Shown here one piece after another: positions 1 through 9,073 of a DNA stretch of 64,000 nt (position 1 is its first letter; each line of letters opens with the position of its first letter). A program made the translations under genes and the position numbers. Where the stretch lies: contig NZ_JAIRDQ010000001.1 in assembly GCF_021458635.1 (NCBI RefSeq), positions 868,001 to 932,000 on the forward strand, read 5' to 3'. Source of the DNA: Bradyrhizobium monzae. GTDB taxonomy: Bacteria > Pseudomonadota > Alphaproteobacteria > Rhizobiales > Xanthobacteraceae. The notes below the pieces were generated by a model that made no database searches, had not been told where the DNA came from, and saw only the letters and a list, made by a program, of their open reading frames with translations.

Positions 1-68
1 GATAATCGCCTTCATCGCCCTTAACTCCACTCAATACACAGGCAACGGGGTTAACGTCGCACGGGCGG

Positions 69-2420
69 TTACTCCGCCGCAAGCGGCTTTGTCGCCTCCG
101 CCTTGAGCTCAGCCCGGGTCTTGGGCTTAGCCTTAATTCTCAGCTCCTCGAGATCCTGCCGATCTCGCACGCTATTGCGGAAAATCTGGTCCTTCCCGGG
201 CAGATATTGCGGCGGGCAGAACGCGTCGTTTGCGCCGTACCAGGCGGCTGCTTTCAAGGTGAAGAAGGGGTCGACCAGATGTGGCCGCCCGAGCGCGACG
301 AGGTCGGCCCGACCGGCGGCCAGAATGGTGTTGGCCTGGTCCGCGGTCGTGATGTTGCCGACGCACATGGTTGCCACGCGGGCCTCGTTGCGCACCTGGT
401 CGGAGAATGGCGTCTGGAACATGCGTCCATAGATTGGCTGCGCATCGCGCACGGTCTGTCCGGTCGAGACATCGACGAGATCGACGCCGGCCTCGGCAAA
501 GGCCCGCGCGATGGCCACCGCATCGTCACCCGTGATGCCGCCGTCAGCCCAGTCAGTCGCGGAGATCCGCACCGACATCGGCTTGTGCTTCGGCCAAACG
601 GCCCGCAGCGCCTCAAAGATCTCGAGTGGGAAGCGCAGGCGTTTTTCGAGCGAGCCGCCATACTCGTCCGTACGGGTGTTCGTCAGCGGTGAGATGAAGC
701 TTGCAAGAAGATAGCCATGAGCGCAGTGCAGCTCAAGCATATCGAAGCCGCAGCGCTCGCCGCGCTCGGCCGCCGCGACAAACGAATCTCTCACCGCGTT
801 CATGCCGGCGTGGTCAAGTTCGCGCGGCACCTGGCTGTCGGCGAAATAGGGCAGCGGCGATGCCGAGACCACGTCCCAACCGCCTTCGTCCAGCGGACGG
901 TCGATGCCGTCCCACATCAGTTTGGTCGCGCCCTTGCGGCCTGCGTGTCCGAGTTGCAGGCAGATTTTTGCGGCCGAGTTGCCGTGAACGAAATCCACGA
1001 TGCGATGCCACGAGGCCTCCTGCTCGTCGTTCCACAGCCCCGCGCAGCCGGGTGTGATCCGGGCGTCGCGGCTGACGCAGGTCATCTCGGTGAAGATCAT
1101 GCCGGCGCCGCCGATGGCGCGCGAGCCATAGTGCACGAGGTGGAAGTCACCGGGAACGCCCTCCTTCGCCGAGTACATGCACATCGGCGACATCACGGCG
1201 CGGTTGGCGACCTCCATCTCGCGCAGGCGGAATGGCTGGAACAGCGGCACCATCGGCTTGTCGGTGCTGACGTCGAAGCCGTTGCTGCGCACTTGCCTGG
1301 CGAACGACTTCTCAACTTCGGCGACGAAATCGGGCGCGCGGAGCTTCAGATTGTCATAAGTGATCGCCTTCGAGCGCGTCATCACGCCAAAGGCGAATTG
1401 CACGGGATCGAAATCCCAGAAGCGGTCGACATGCTCGAACCAGACCAGCGAAACGTCGGCCGCGTGCTGGGTCTTCTCGACCTCTTCGCGGCGGCCGTGC
1501 TCATAGACATCCAGTGCAACCTTGGTGTCGGGCGCCTTTGCCATCGCTTCGGCCAGTGCGATTGCATCTTCCATCGCGAGCTTGGTGCCCGAGCCGATCG
1601 AGAAATGCGCGGTCGCCTTGGCGTCGCCAAGCAAAACCATGTTGTCCTTGACCCAGCGTTTGCTCCGGATCATCGGGAAATTGCGCCACATCGACCGGTT
1701 GGTGAGCAGCTTGTGCCCGTCGAGGAACCAGCCGAAAATGTCGGCCATTCGCGCGGCCGATTGGCTCTCGTTCAGCCCATTCAGCCCTGCCCGCTCGAAC
1801 GTCTCCGGGTCGGTCTCGAAAATCCAGGTCGAGTGGCCGGCTTCATATTGGTAGGCGTGGGCGATGAAAGGTCCCCACTCTGTCTCCTGGAAGATGAAGG
1901 TGAAGGCATCGAGCGGCCTGGTCGAGCCCATCCAGGCGAATTTGTTGGTGCGGAGGTCGACTTCCGGCTCGAAATGATCGACATGCTTCTCCCGGAATCG
2001 GCTGTTGATGCCGTCGGCGAGCAAGACGAGATCGGCATCGGCGAAGCGCGACTCGTCGTCAACATCCACTTCGAACTGGAGGTTGACACCGAGCTCGCGC
2101 GCTCGCTCCTGCAGAATCAATAACAATTTTTGCCGTGAGCAGCCGCAAAAGCCGTTACCCCCGACCCGATGCACCGTGCCGCGAAAATGCACGGCGATAT
2201 CATCCCAATAGGCGAACTCCTGGGTGATGCGGCGGTAGCTCGGGAGGTCGTGTTTCTCGAAATTGTCGAGCGTGGCGTCCGAGAACACCACGCCGAAGCC
2301 GAACGTATCGTCAGCGCGGTTGCGCTCATAGACGGTGATATCGGCGCTGTGGCGCTGCTTCTTGAGCAGAATCGCTGCGTAGAGCCCCGCGGGTCCACCA
2401 CCGATGATCGCGACTTTCAT
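69..2420 (-). CDS. Fused FAD monooxygenase / OYE-type reductase acting on 2-aminobenzoyl-CoA or salicylyl-CoA
   Basis: This 783-residue protein joins two enzymes. Residues 1 to about 390 form a class A flavin monooxygenase: the FAD fingerprint [10 protein letters not shown] is at residues 7-16, a DG-type motif (LLADGINSR) lies near 135, and the GD motif ([10 protein letters not shown]) near 265. From about residue 395 an Old Yellow Enzyme barrel follows, with [11 protein letters not shown] and QLGHAGRKG. This fusion is the architecture of 2-aminobenzoyl-CoA monooxygenase/reductase, which hydroxylates and then reduces the CoA-activated aromatic ring. Close relatives are annotated as salicylyl-CoA 5-hydroxylase. 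The neighbouring CoA ligase and beta-oxidation genes support a CoA-thioester substrate; which one cannot be told from sequence. The start follows a GGGAGCC-like leader, and an inverted repeat lies 35 bp upstream. Confidence 0.9.
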   Translation of the reverse strand: MKVAIIGGGPAGLYAAILLKKQRHSADITVYERNRADDTFGFGVVFSDATLDNFEKHDLPSYRRITQEFAYWDDIAVHFRGTVHRVGGNGFCGCSRQKLLLILQERARELGVNLQFEVDVDDESRFADADLVLLADGINSRFREKHVDHFEPEVDLRTNKFAWMGSTRPLDAFTFIFQETEWGPFIAHAYQYEAGHSTWIFETDPETFERAGLNGLNESQSAARMADIFGWFLDGHKLLTNRSMWRNFPMIRSKRWVKDNMVLLGDAKATAHFSIGSGTKLAMEDAIALAEAMAKAPDTKVALDVYEHGRREEVEKTQHAADVSLVWFEHVDRFWDFDPVQFAFGVMTRSKAITYDNLKLRAPDFVAEVEKSFARQVRSNGFDVSTDKPMVPLFQPFRLREMEVANRAVMSPMCMYSAKEGVPGDFHLVHYGSRAIGGAGMIFTEMTCVSRDARITPGCAGLWNDEQEASWHRIVDFVHGNSAAKICLQLGHAGRKGATKLMWDGIDRPLDEGGWDVVSASPLPYFADSQVPRELDHAGMNAVRDSFVAAAERGERCGFDMLELHCAHGYLLASFISPLTNTRTDEYGGSLEKRLRFPLEIFEALRAVWPKHKPMSVRISATDWADGGITGDDAVAIARAFAEAGVDLVDVSTGQTVRDAQPIYGRMFQTPFSDQVRNEARVATMCVGNITTADQANTILAAGRADLVALGRPHLVDPFFTLKAAAWYGANDAFCPPQYLPGKDQIFRNSVRDRQDLEELRIKAKPKTRAELKAEATKPLAAE

Positions 2421-2454
2421 GGGAGCCTCGCCAATTCACCCGGCCATGAAAACT

Positions 2455-2470
2455 ATTTTAAGCCTAAAAT
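2455..2470. promoter_or_regulatory. Operator-like inverted repeat, site 1 (aromatic regulon)
   Basis: ATTTTA-AGCC-TAAAAT is a perfect 6-bp inverted repeat with a 4-bp spacer. It lies in the AT-rich gap between the enoyl-CoA hydratase end and the monooxygenase start, 35 bp upstream of the monooxygenase ATG. The same geometry recurs at 4185-4200 and 4265-4280. It is probably the binding site of a dimeric regulator, for example MarR or TetR type, that is not encoded in this window. Confidence 0.6.
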
Positions 2471-2518
2471 AATTTCTGGCAAGTCCCCGTTCCAGGCTCC
2501 CCCGCAGGAAATGGCGGG

Positions 2519-3355
2519 TCAGTCGCCCCTGAAGACCGGCTTGACCTTGTTGGCAAAAGCCTCAAAGGCGCGCTCGAAATCAGCCGTCGTCATGCACAGG
2601 GCTTGGGCAACGGCCTCCGCTTCGATCGCTTCCTCCACCGACATCGCCCATTCCATGGCCAGCATCCGCTTGGTCATGGTGTTGCCGAAGGTCGGTCCGT
2701 CCGCGACCTGCTTGGCCAGTAGCTGTGCCTGGGACAGCACCTGCTCCGGCGTGACGATGCGGCTGAAGAAGCCCCAGCGCTCGCCCTCCTCCGCGGTCAT
2801 GAACCGGCCGGTGTACAGAAGCTCGGAGGCGCGGGACTGACCGATGATCCGCGGCAGGATCGCGCAAGCGCCCATGTCACAGCCGCCAAGACCCACCTTG
2901 TTGAACAGGAATGCCACCTTGGCTCCGCTAGCGGCGAGCCGCATGTCGGATGCCATGGCGATGATCGCGCCGGCACCGGCGCAGATGCCCTCGACCGCGG
3001 CCACAATCGGCTGCGGGCAGGCCCGCATCGCCTTGACCAGATCACCGGTCATCCGCGTGAACGCGGTCAGCCCCTTGGTGTCCATCTTGACAAGCGGGCC
3101 GATGATCTCGAACACGTCGCCGCCAGACGAGAAATTGCCGCCGGCGCCGGTGACGACGATCGACTTGACCGCGTCGTCGAACGCGCATGCACGGAAGAAA
3201 TCCGTCAACTCGCGGTAGCTCTCGAACGTCAGCGGATTCTTTCGTTCCGGACGGTTGAGCGTCACCGTGGCAACACCGTCGACCGCGGCCAGCAGGAAGT
3301 GTTGTGGCGAATAGTCCGCCAGCGGCACGGTGACGGGATTGGCTGGTCTGCTCAT
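2519..3355 (-). CDS. Enoyl-CoA hydratase/isomerase family protein
   Basis: A 278-residue crotonase-fold protein. It shows [12 protein letters not shown] near the N-terminus, the oxyanion-hole segment [12 protein letters not shown], and a second oxyanion strand [17 protein letters not shown]. The start MSRPANPV was chosen because AAGGAAGG stands 7 bp before it; the frame stays open far upstream only as an antisense/alternate-frame artefact over the SDR gene. It lies 26 bp downstream of the SDR gene in the same direction, so the two are probably co-transcribed. In a CoA-thioester aromatic pathway it would hydrate the ring-derived or ring-opened enoyl-CoA. The exact substrate is inference. Confidence 0.9.
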   Translation of the reverse strand: MSRPANPVTVPLADYSPQHFLLAAVDGVATVTLNRPERKNPLTFESYRELTDFFRACAFDDAVKSIVVTGAGGNFSSGGDVFEIIGPLVKMDTKGLTAFTRMTGDLVKAMRACPQPIVAAVEGICAGAGAIIAMASDMRLAASGAKVAFLFNKVGLGGCDMGACAILPRIIGQSRASELLYTGRFMTAEEGERWGFFSRIVTPEQVLSQAQLLAKQVADGPTFGNTMTKRMLAMEWAMSVEEAIEAEAVAQALCMTTADFERAFEAFANKVKPVFRGD

Positions 3356-3381
3356 GAGATTTCCTTCCTTGTTCCGTGCGG

Positions 3382-4143
3382 TTAGATCTCGCCACCGGCG
3401 ACCGCAATCGCCTGGCCCGTGATCGCACCAGCGTTCTCGCTGCACAACCAAAGCACGGTATTGGCCACTTCCTGCGGCGTGATCAGGCGCCCCTGCGGGT
3501 TGTGCTTCGCGAGCTCGGCGATGGCCTGCTCGCGGGTGCGCCCGGTCTTCTTCACAATGTTGTCGATGCTGCCGGCAACCAGATCGGTGTCGGTGAAGCC
3601 GGGGCACACCGCATTCACGGTCACATTGCTGCCGGCCATCTCCAGCGCAACCGAACGCACGAGACCGACCACGGCGTGCTTCGCCGCAGCATACGCGCTC
3701 ACGTAAGCATAACCCTTGAGCCCGGCCGTCGATGCAATCGCAACGATGCGCCCGTATGGGCGATCCTTCATCCCCGGCAACACTGCGCGGACGGCATGGA
3801 CAACGCCCATGAAATTGACGTCCATCATGCGCGCAAAAAGGGCGCTGTCCGATTTCGCAAACGGCGCGGATTCGGCGCTGCCGGCGTTTGCGATCAGGAT
3901 ATCGATCGGCTTTCGCGCATCCGCCACGGCGATCGCTGCCTTGAGCGCGGCTTCGTCCGAGACGTCGGCAACGGCTGCATAATGCGCGGCGCCTGCGCTT
4001 ACCGCCTCTTCGAGAGTAGCCGCGTTCCGACCGAGCACCGTCACGGTGGCACCAGCGTCGACAAGGGATGCTGCGATCGCGCGACCGATGCCGCGACCGC
4101 CACCGGTCACCAGCGCGTGCGGTGAATGCGGCAATGCGGACAT
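3382..4143 (-). CDS. Short-chain dehydrogenase/reductase (3-hydroxyacyl-CoA dehydrogenase-like)
   Basis: A 253-residue classical SDR. The cofactor motif TGGGRGIG is near residue 13, the structural NAG is in ILIANAGSA, and the catalytic YxxxK is in SAYAAAKHA with the upstream serine in AIASTAG. The late [11 protein letters not shown] segment is typical of family members acting on 3-hydroxyacyl-CoA or cyclic alcohols. It is the promoter-proximal gene of the leftward pair with the enoyl-CoA hydratase and faces the rightward ligase operon across a 197-bp gap. That gap carries two copies of the putative operator. Its likely role is oxidation or reduction of a hydroxylated ring intermediate. Confidence 0.88.
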   Translation of the reverse strand: MSALPHSPHALVTGGGRGIGRAIAASLVDAGATVTVLGRNAATLEEAVSAGAAHYAAVADVSDEAALKAAIAVADARKPIDILIANAGSAESAPFAKSDSALFARMMDVNFMGVVHAVRAVLPGMKDRPYGRIVAIASTAGLKGYAYVSAYAAAKHAVVGLVRSVALEMAGSNVTVNAVCPGFTDTDLVAGSIDNIVKKTGRTREQAIAELAKHNPQGRLITPQEVANTVLWLCSENAGAITGQAIAVAGGEI

Positions 4144-4184
4144 GCGCGGGCTCCCTCGAGATCTGCTGATCGTTCCTCCGATAT

Positions 4185-4200
4185 ATTTTAACCTTCAAAC
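4185..4200. promoter_or_regulatory. Operator-like repeat, site 2
   Basis: ATTTTA-ACCT-TCAAAC has a left arm identical to site 1 and a right arm matching at 4 of 6 positions, with the same 4-bp spacing. It lies 42 bp upstream of the SDR start, where a promoter for the leftward pair would be expected. Confidence 0.45.
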
Positions 4201-4264
4201 TTTTGCAACGAAAGCGCGGATCGACGCCGCAAAAGCCCGCGCGCGAGGGAGCGGCCTGAAAATT

Positions 4265-4280
4265 GCTTTAAGTATAAAAT
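4265..4280. promoter_or_regulatory. Operator-like repeat, site 3
   Basis: GCTTTA-AGTA-TAAAAT has a right arm identical to site 1 and a left arm matching at 4 of 6 positions, with the same 4-bp spacing. It lies 60 bp upstream of the rightward hydrolase/ligase operon, so the divergent unit could be controlled by the same regulator. Confidence 0.5.
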
Positions 4281-4340
4281 TATCTCTTCCCATCCCCCGC
4301 AGGCCTGTTAGCATCGCCGGGCCAAGCAAAAGGATGTCGC

Positions 4341-5159
4341 GTGTCGCAGCCTGCGCCAATGATAACAAGGGGTGGACGCTTCGCCTATGAAGCTGCGGGC
4401 GATCCGGCCGCGATACCCCTGATTTTCCTGCATGGCATTGGCGGCGCGGCGCGGGCCTGGCGGCAGCAGCTTGCTACATTCGGCAACCGTTTCCGCGCGA
4501 TCGCGTGGGACATGCCGGGCTATGGCGGCTCGGCGCCACTCGCCAGCGTCAGCATCGCGGCCCTGGCCGATGCGCTCCAGCAATTCATCGAGCAGATCGG
4601 GGCGACAAGCCCTATTCTGGTCGGCCATTCGATCGGCGGCATGATCGTCCAGAAATGGCTGGTGCAATCGCCGAAACTCGCGCGCGCGGTCGTCCTTGCG
4701 CAGACCAGTCCGGCCTTCGGCAAAGCCGACGGTGACTGGCAAAAATCGTTCATCGCGGCACGCCTGGGTCCGCTCGATCGCGGCGAGACCATGAAGTCGC
4801 TGGCGCCGTCTCTCGTGAAGGAGCTGGTCGGCGATGATCCAGATCCCAAGGGGATGGAGCTTGCACGCGAGTGCATGGCGAGTGTGCCCGAAGCGAGCTA
4901 TCGCGCCATGATGCTGGCGCTGATCGGATTCGACCAACGCAGCACGCTCAAGGACATTTCGGTGCCGACGCTGCTGCTGTCTGGTTCCAAAGACAACAAC
5001 GCGCCTGCGCCAATGATGGCGAAGACGGCAACCTACGTTCCCGCCGCGGAATATGTCGAACTCCCCGGCGTTGGCCATCTCGCCAACCTTGAGCGGCCTG
5101 ATGCCTTCGCCAAGGCTATCGGCAGCTTCGTCGATTCCGTTGCTGCGAAACACGGGTGA
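4341..5159 (+). CDS. Alpha/beta-fold hydrolase
   Basis: A 272-residue alpha/beta hydrolase. The nucleophile elbow is GHSIGG with Ser97; Asp218 (SGSKD) and His246 (PGVGH) complete the likely triad. The oxyanion HGIGG motif is at residues 31-35. The start is GTG, preceded by AAGGA at 7-bp spacing; an internal ATG at 4359 is an alternative. It is the first gene of a tight rightward operon, with 7 bp to the acyl-CoA dehydrogenase. In CoA-dependent aromatic pathways such hydrolases open rings or act as thioesterases; neither role can be fixed from sequence. Confidence 0.85.
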   Translation: MSQPAPMITRGGRFAYEAAGDPAAIPLIFLHGIGGAARAWRQQLATFGNRFRAIAWDMPGYGGSAPLASVSIAALADALQQFIEQIGATSPILVGHSIGGMIVQKWLVQSPKLARAVVLAQTSPAFGKADGDWQKSFIAARLGPLDRGETMKSLAPSLVKELVGDDPDPKGMELARECMASVPEASYRAMMLALIGFDQRSTLKDISVPTLLLSGSKDNNAPAPMMAKTATYVPAAEYVELPGVGHLANLERPDAFAKAIGSFVDSVAAKHG

Positions 5160-5166
5160 CTGCGCC

Positions 5167-6456
5167 ATGACCATGCAAGTCAGCAAGACCATCGGCACGA
5201 GCGACAAGGTCGCGCTGGACGCGCCGATCTTCGATCCCGTGGCGTTTCGCTTGAGCGACGAACAAGCCGGGATCATCGCGCGGGCGCGCGAGATCGGCCA
5301 GAGCGTGTTCGCGGGTCGTGCCGCCACCTACGATCGCGAGGCGGTCTTTCCAACCGAGAATTATCGCGACCTGCACCGCGTCGGCCTGCTCGGCATCGCC
5401 GTGCCGAAGAAGCACGGCGGGCTGGGAGCCAACTACCAGACCTATGCCCTGGCCGCGGCGGAGATCGGCCGCTATTGCGGCGCGACCGCGCTGACCTGGA
5501 ACATGCACGTCTGTTCGACACTGTGGTCGGGGCCTTTGGCTGATGATCTCGACATGGATGCGGAGACCCGCGCAGAGCACGAAAAGCGGCGTGCCGTCCA
5601 CTACAAGCGCATCCTCGAGGACGGTGCGATTTATTCGCAGCCCTTCTCCGAAGGTGGCGCGGCGGCCGCGGGCGGCGTTGCCTTCGGCACTGAAGCAAAG
5701 CCTGTCGAAGGCGGCTGGATCGTCAACGGCAAGAAGATCTTTGCGTCGCTCTCCGGCCACGCCGACTATTACGGTGTGCTCTGCACCGAGATCGAGAAAG
5801 GTGAGAAAGCCTCGCGTCGCAATACGCTTTACCTTGCGATCTCCGCGAAATCACCGGGCGTTTCGGTTGTTGGCGATTGGGATCCGCTCGGCATGCGCGG
5901 AACGGTGTCGCGGACGCTGCTGTTCAAAGATGTCTTCGTGCCCGACGACTCCGCACTGATGCCCCGCGGCGTCTATTTCCAGGCCGCGATGCGCTGGCCA
6001 CACATGTTCCTGACGCTGTCGCCGACCTATATGGGCCTCGCGCAAGCCGCCTATGACTTTACGGTGCGCTATCTGCGCGGAGAGGTGCCGGGCATGCCTC
6101 CGGTCAAGCGCCGGATGTATCCGACCAAGCAGATCGCGGTTGCGCAGATGCAGATCAAGCTCGAGCAGATCAAGGCAATCTGGTTCCAGGCTGTTACCGA
6201 AGCGCGCGCCAATCCGAGCAAGGAGCAGGTGCTGCGCGCCTATGCCGCGCAATATTCGGTGATGGAAGGCGCCAATGAGCTCGCCGCGCTTGCGATCCGC
6301 ACCTGCGGGGGACAGGCGATGCTCCGCTCGCTGCCGCTTGAGCGCATCTATCGTGACAGCCGCTGCGGCTCGCTGATGCTGCCCTGGACGGCCGAGCTCT
6401 GCCTCGACCGGATCGGTCGCGAGGCGCTGTACGAGGCTGGCGAAACGGACGACTGA
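5167..6456 (+). CDS. Acyl-CoA dehydrogenase family protein
   Basis: A 429-residue protein with the acyl-CoA dehydrogenase fold (N-terminal helical domain with FRLSDEQAGIIARAREIG, FAD-binding middle domain, C-terminal helical bundle). The usual C-terminal IYEGT region is replaced by RIYRDSRCG, so the usual catalytic glutamate position is not obvious, and the enzyme may belong to a specialised subgroup. The ATG at 5167 was chosen over an upstream in-frame ATG that would overlap the hydrolase by 100 bp. The next gene follows after 2 bp, so the operon is translationally tight. It probably oxidises a cyclic or ring-opened acyl-CoA intermediate. Confidence 0.88.
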   Translation: MTMQVSKTIGTSDKVALDAPIFDPVAFRLSDEQAGIIARAREIGQSVFAGRAATYDREAVFPTENYRDLHRVGLLGIAVPKKHGGLGANYQTYALAAAEIGRYCGATALTWNMHVCSTLWSGPLADDLDMDAETRAEHEKRRAVHYKRILEDGAIYSQPFSEGGAAAAGGVAFGTEAKPVEGGWIVNGKKIFASLSGHADYYGVLCTEIEKGEKASRRNTLYLAISAKSPGVSVVGDWDPLGMRGTVSRTLLFKDVFVPDDSALMPRGVYFQAAMRWPHMFLTLSPTYMGLAQAAYDFTVRYLRGEVPGMPPVKRRMYPTKQIAVAQMQIKLEQIKAIWFQAVTEARANPSKEQVLRAYAAQYSVMEGANELAALAIRTCGGQAMLRSLPLERIYRDSRCGSLMLPWTAELCLDRIGREALYEAGETDD

Positions 6457-6458
6457 CG

Positions 6459-7985
6459 GTGGACCTCTGCAGTCTGATCGATCGCAACGCGGCGTTTTCG
6501 CCAGACAAGACTGCCATCACCTTCGAGGGGGAGCGGCTGAGCTACGCGGCATTCGCCGATCGTATCGAACGGACGGCAACTGGCTTGAAGCAGGAATTCG
6601 GTGTCGGCCGGGGCGACCGCGTCGCGATCCTGAGCCTGAATCGGCCGGACTATTTGGTCCTACTCTATGCATGCGCGCGGCTCGGCGCGATGTTGGTGCC
6701 GCTGAACTGGCGGTTGGCTGTCGCCGAGCAGCTCTTCATCCTCACCGATGCCGGCGCCAAGGTGCTGGTGCTCGAACAGGCATTTGAGGGAGTCCTTCCC
6801 GAACTCGCGCCGGGAACCGCGATCATCGGCCTCGATTTTGCGCCACCGCACGGCATGACCTTCGGCAGCCTGCTGGCGCGTAAGGGAAGCAGCGGACGCA
6901 ATCCGCACACCGATCTCTCCTGCCCACTGCTCATCGTCTACACGTCAGGAACGACCGGGCGGCCGAAGGGTGCTGTTCTGCGCCAGGAGGCGCTGTTCTG
7001 GAACGGCGTCATGAGCCAGCACATGCACAACATGACGTCCGACGATCATGTGCTGACGGTGTTGCCATTCTTCCACGTCGGCGGGCTCAACATCCAGACG
7101 ACGGCGGCGCTCCAGCTTGGCGCGACCATCTCAATCCACGCTCGCTTCACCCCCGATACGGCGCTTGCGGCCATCGAACGGGAGCGTCCGACCCTGACGG
7201 TCATGGTACCGGCGATCATCCAGGCCGTCAGCGAGCACCCCGCCTGGGCCACGATCGATCTCTCGTCGCTGAAGGCCGTCGCCACCGGCTCGACCATCGT
7301 GCCACCACATCTTATCGATCGTTTCGTCGCGCGCGGCGTGCCGGTGCTGCAAGTCTACGGTTCGACGGAAACCTGCCCCATCGCCGTCTACACCCGCCTC
7401 GGCGGCGACCTGTCGCGCGCGGGATCGACCGGGCTTGCCGGCCTGTGCTGCGAAGCGAAGGTGATTGATCAGGCCGGCAACGAGGTGCCGGCAGGCGCGC
7501 CGGGCGAGATCGCGGTCCGCGGTCCCAACGTCTTCTTCGAATATTGGGGCAATGCGGACGCCACACGCGATGCGCTGCACGACGGCTGGTATCGCACCGG
7601 CGATGTTGGCCTGTGTGATCCGGACGGCTACTTCTGGGTCCGCGACCGCAAGAAGAACATGATCATTTCCGGTGGCGAGAACGTCTATCCGGCTGAGGTC
7701 GAACGGGTGCTGCTCGAACATCCTGACGTCAGCGAATGCGCCGTGATCGGCCGGCCGGATCCGCGCTGGGACGAAGTCCCCGTCGCCTATGTCATCCCGC
7801 GATCCGGCTGCCGTCTCGAAGCAGACGAGCTGAGAGCGCACGTTCAGGCGCAGCTCGCTCGCTACAAGGTTCCACGCGACATCGTCTTCGTCGCCGACAT
7901 GCCGCGCACGGCGCTGGGCAAGGTCCAGCATTTCCTGCTGAAGCAGCTTGATGCGCAGTCACGTGCGCAAGGAGAAGCATCTTGA
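6459..7985 (+). CDS. AMP-forming acyl/aryl-CoA ligase
   Basis: A 508-residue member of the ANL superfamily. The P-loop-like A3 motif YTSGTTGRPKG is at residues 161-171. YGSTET, the hinge region YRTGDVG, DRKKNMIISGGENVYPAEVE, and the C-terminal catalytic lysine in TALGKVQ (Lys488) are all present. It would activate a carboxylate with ATP and CoA. Its place beside a 2-aminobenzoyl-CoA-type monooxygenase suggests anthranilate, salicylate or a similar aromatic acid. The start is GTG at 6459, 2 bp after the dehydrogenase stop; its stop overlaps the next start. Confidence 0.9.
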   Translation: MDLCSLIDRNAAFSPDKTAITFEGERLSYAAFADRIERTATGLKQEFGVGRGDRVAILSLNRPDYLVLLYACARLGAMLVPLNWRLAVAEQLFILTDAGAKVLVLEQAFEGVLPELAPGTAIIGLDFAPPHGMTFGSLLARKGSSGRNPHTDLSCPLLIVYTSGTTGRPKGAVLRQEALFWNGVMSQHMHNMTSDDHVLTVLPFFHVGGLNIQTTAALQLGATISIHARFTPDTALAAIERERPTLTVMVPAIIQAVSEHPAWATIDLSSLKAVATGSTIVPPHLIDRFVARGVPVLQVYGSTETCPIAVYTRLGGDLSRAGSTGLAGLCCEAKVIDQAGNEVPAGAPGEIAVRGPNVFFEYWGNADATRDALHDGWYRTGDVGLCDPDGYFWVRDRKKNMIISGGENVYPAEVERVLLEHPDVSECAVIGRPDPRWDEVPVAYVIPRSGCRLEADELRAHVQAQLARYKVPRDIVFVADMPRTALGKVQHFLLKQLDAQSRAQGEAS

Positions 7986-9070
7986 AGATTGCGGTTCTGG
8001 GTGGGGGGAACGGCTCTTTCGCAGCCGCGGGCGACTTCGCGCTATCCGGGCACGAGGTGCGACTCTGGCGCCGCGACACAGAGCAGGTCGAGGCACATCG
8101 TGCCGCTGGCTCCCGCATCCTGGTGAAGGACCATGCTGGCCAGCACGACGTGAAGTTGGCGCTGGTGACCAGCGACATCGCCGTAGCTATCAGCGATGCC
8201 GAGCTGATCTTGTGCCCCGCCCCCGCGTTCGCTCAGCCGGATATCGCCCGGCTCCTCGCCCCGCATCTGCAGGACGGCCAGGTCGTGTTTCTGCCGCCCG
8301 CGACATTCGGCTCAATGATCTTCGCGCAGGCCGCACGAGACGCCGGCAATCGCGCCAAAGCGAGCTTCGCTGAAACCGGCACGTTGCCATGGCTCACTCG
8401 CAAGCACGGGCCATTCCAGGTCGCGATCACCATCCGCGCAAAGCGGTTGCCGGTCGGCGTGTTCCCGCTCGACCAGGCGCCGCATGCGCTTGAAGTGATT
8501 GGACGCGCCTTCCCGGATGTGATCGAGCCGTGCGGTGACGCGCTCTCGGGCGCGCTGATGAATGCGGGCTGCATCATTCATCCGCCGCTGATCGCGATGA
8601 ACGCGGGCCCGATCGAGCATTTCGAGCGGTGGGACATCCACAAGGAGGGAACGCAGGCTGCGATCAGACGGGTGACCGACGCACTCGACGCGGAGCGGAT
8701 CGCCGTGCGCGAGGCGCTCGGCTATGGGGCACCGCATTTTCCGCTCGCGCACCATTACGCCAAAGAGGGGGAGATGTGGATGTATGGCCGCGGCTCACAT
8801 GATCGCCTGACGGATTCCGGTGACTGGCGCGAGCGGATCGTGCTGACCGAGCATCGCTACATGCGCGAGGATCTGCGGCTCGGCTTGTCGCTGCTGGTGT
8901 CCGTCGCCGGGCTGGCGGGCGTGGCCACACCGCTCGCCAAGGCTTTCCTGGCCATGGGCGGCGCAATCTGCGGCGAGGATTTTGCGCAAGGCGGCCGGAC
9001 GTTGGAGACGCTGGGGCTTGGCAAGCTTCACAAGGCCGAATTGCAGATGCTGCTTCGTGAGGGATTCTGA
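7982..9070 (+). CDS. NAD(P)-binding octopine/nopaline-dehydrogenase-like protein
   Basis: A 362-residue two-domain dehydrogenase. The N-terminus has a Rossmann fingerprint (VLGGGNGSFAAAGDFALSG). The C-terminal helical half has NAGCIIHPPLIAMNAGPIEH, which is typical of the octopine/opine dehydrogenase and glycerol-3-phosphate-dehydrogenase-like families. The start is TTG, overlapping the ligase TGA by 3 bases (TTGA). Relatives condense or cleave an imine between an amino acid and a keto acid. Its presence inside an aromatic amine-CoA cluster could mean handling of an amino-bearing intermediate, but this is inference. Confidence 0.8.
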   Translation: MKIAVLGGGNGSFAAAGDFALSGHEVRLWRRDTEQVEAHRAAGSRILVKDHAGQHDVKLALVTSDIAVAISDAELILCPAPAFAQPDIARLLAPHLQDGQVVFLPPATFGSMIFAQAARDAGNRAKASFAETGTLPWLTRKHGPFQVAITIRAKRLPVGVFPLDQAPHALEVIGRAFPDVIEPCGDALSGALMNAGCIIHPPLIAMNAGPIEHFERWDIHKEGTQAAIRRVTDALDAERIAVREALGYGAPHFPLAHHYAKEGEMWMYGRGSHDRLTDSGDWRERIVLTEHRYMREDLRLGLSLLVSVAGLAGVATPLAKAFLAMGGAICGEDFAQGGRTLETLGLGKLHKAELQMLLREGF

Positions 9071-9073
9071 CCG

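Noticed and set aside
717-2123. 468-codon rightward reading frame
   Set aside because: It lies wholly antisense to the fused monooxygenase gene; its composition mirrors that gene and it has no recognisable domain. High-GC shadow.
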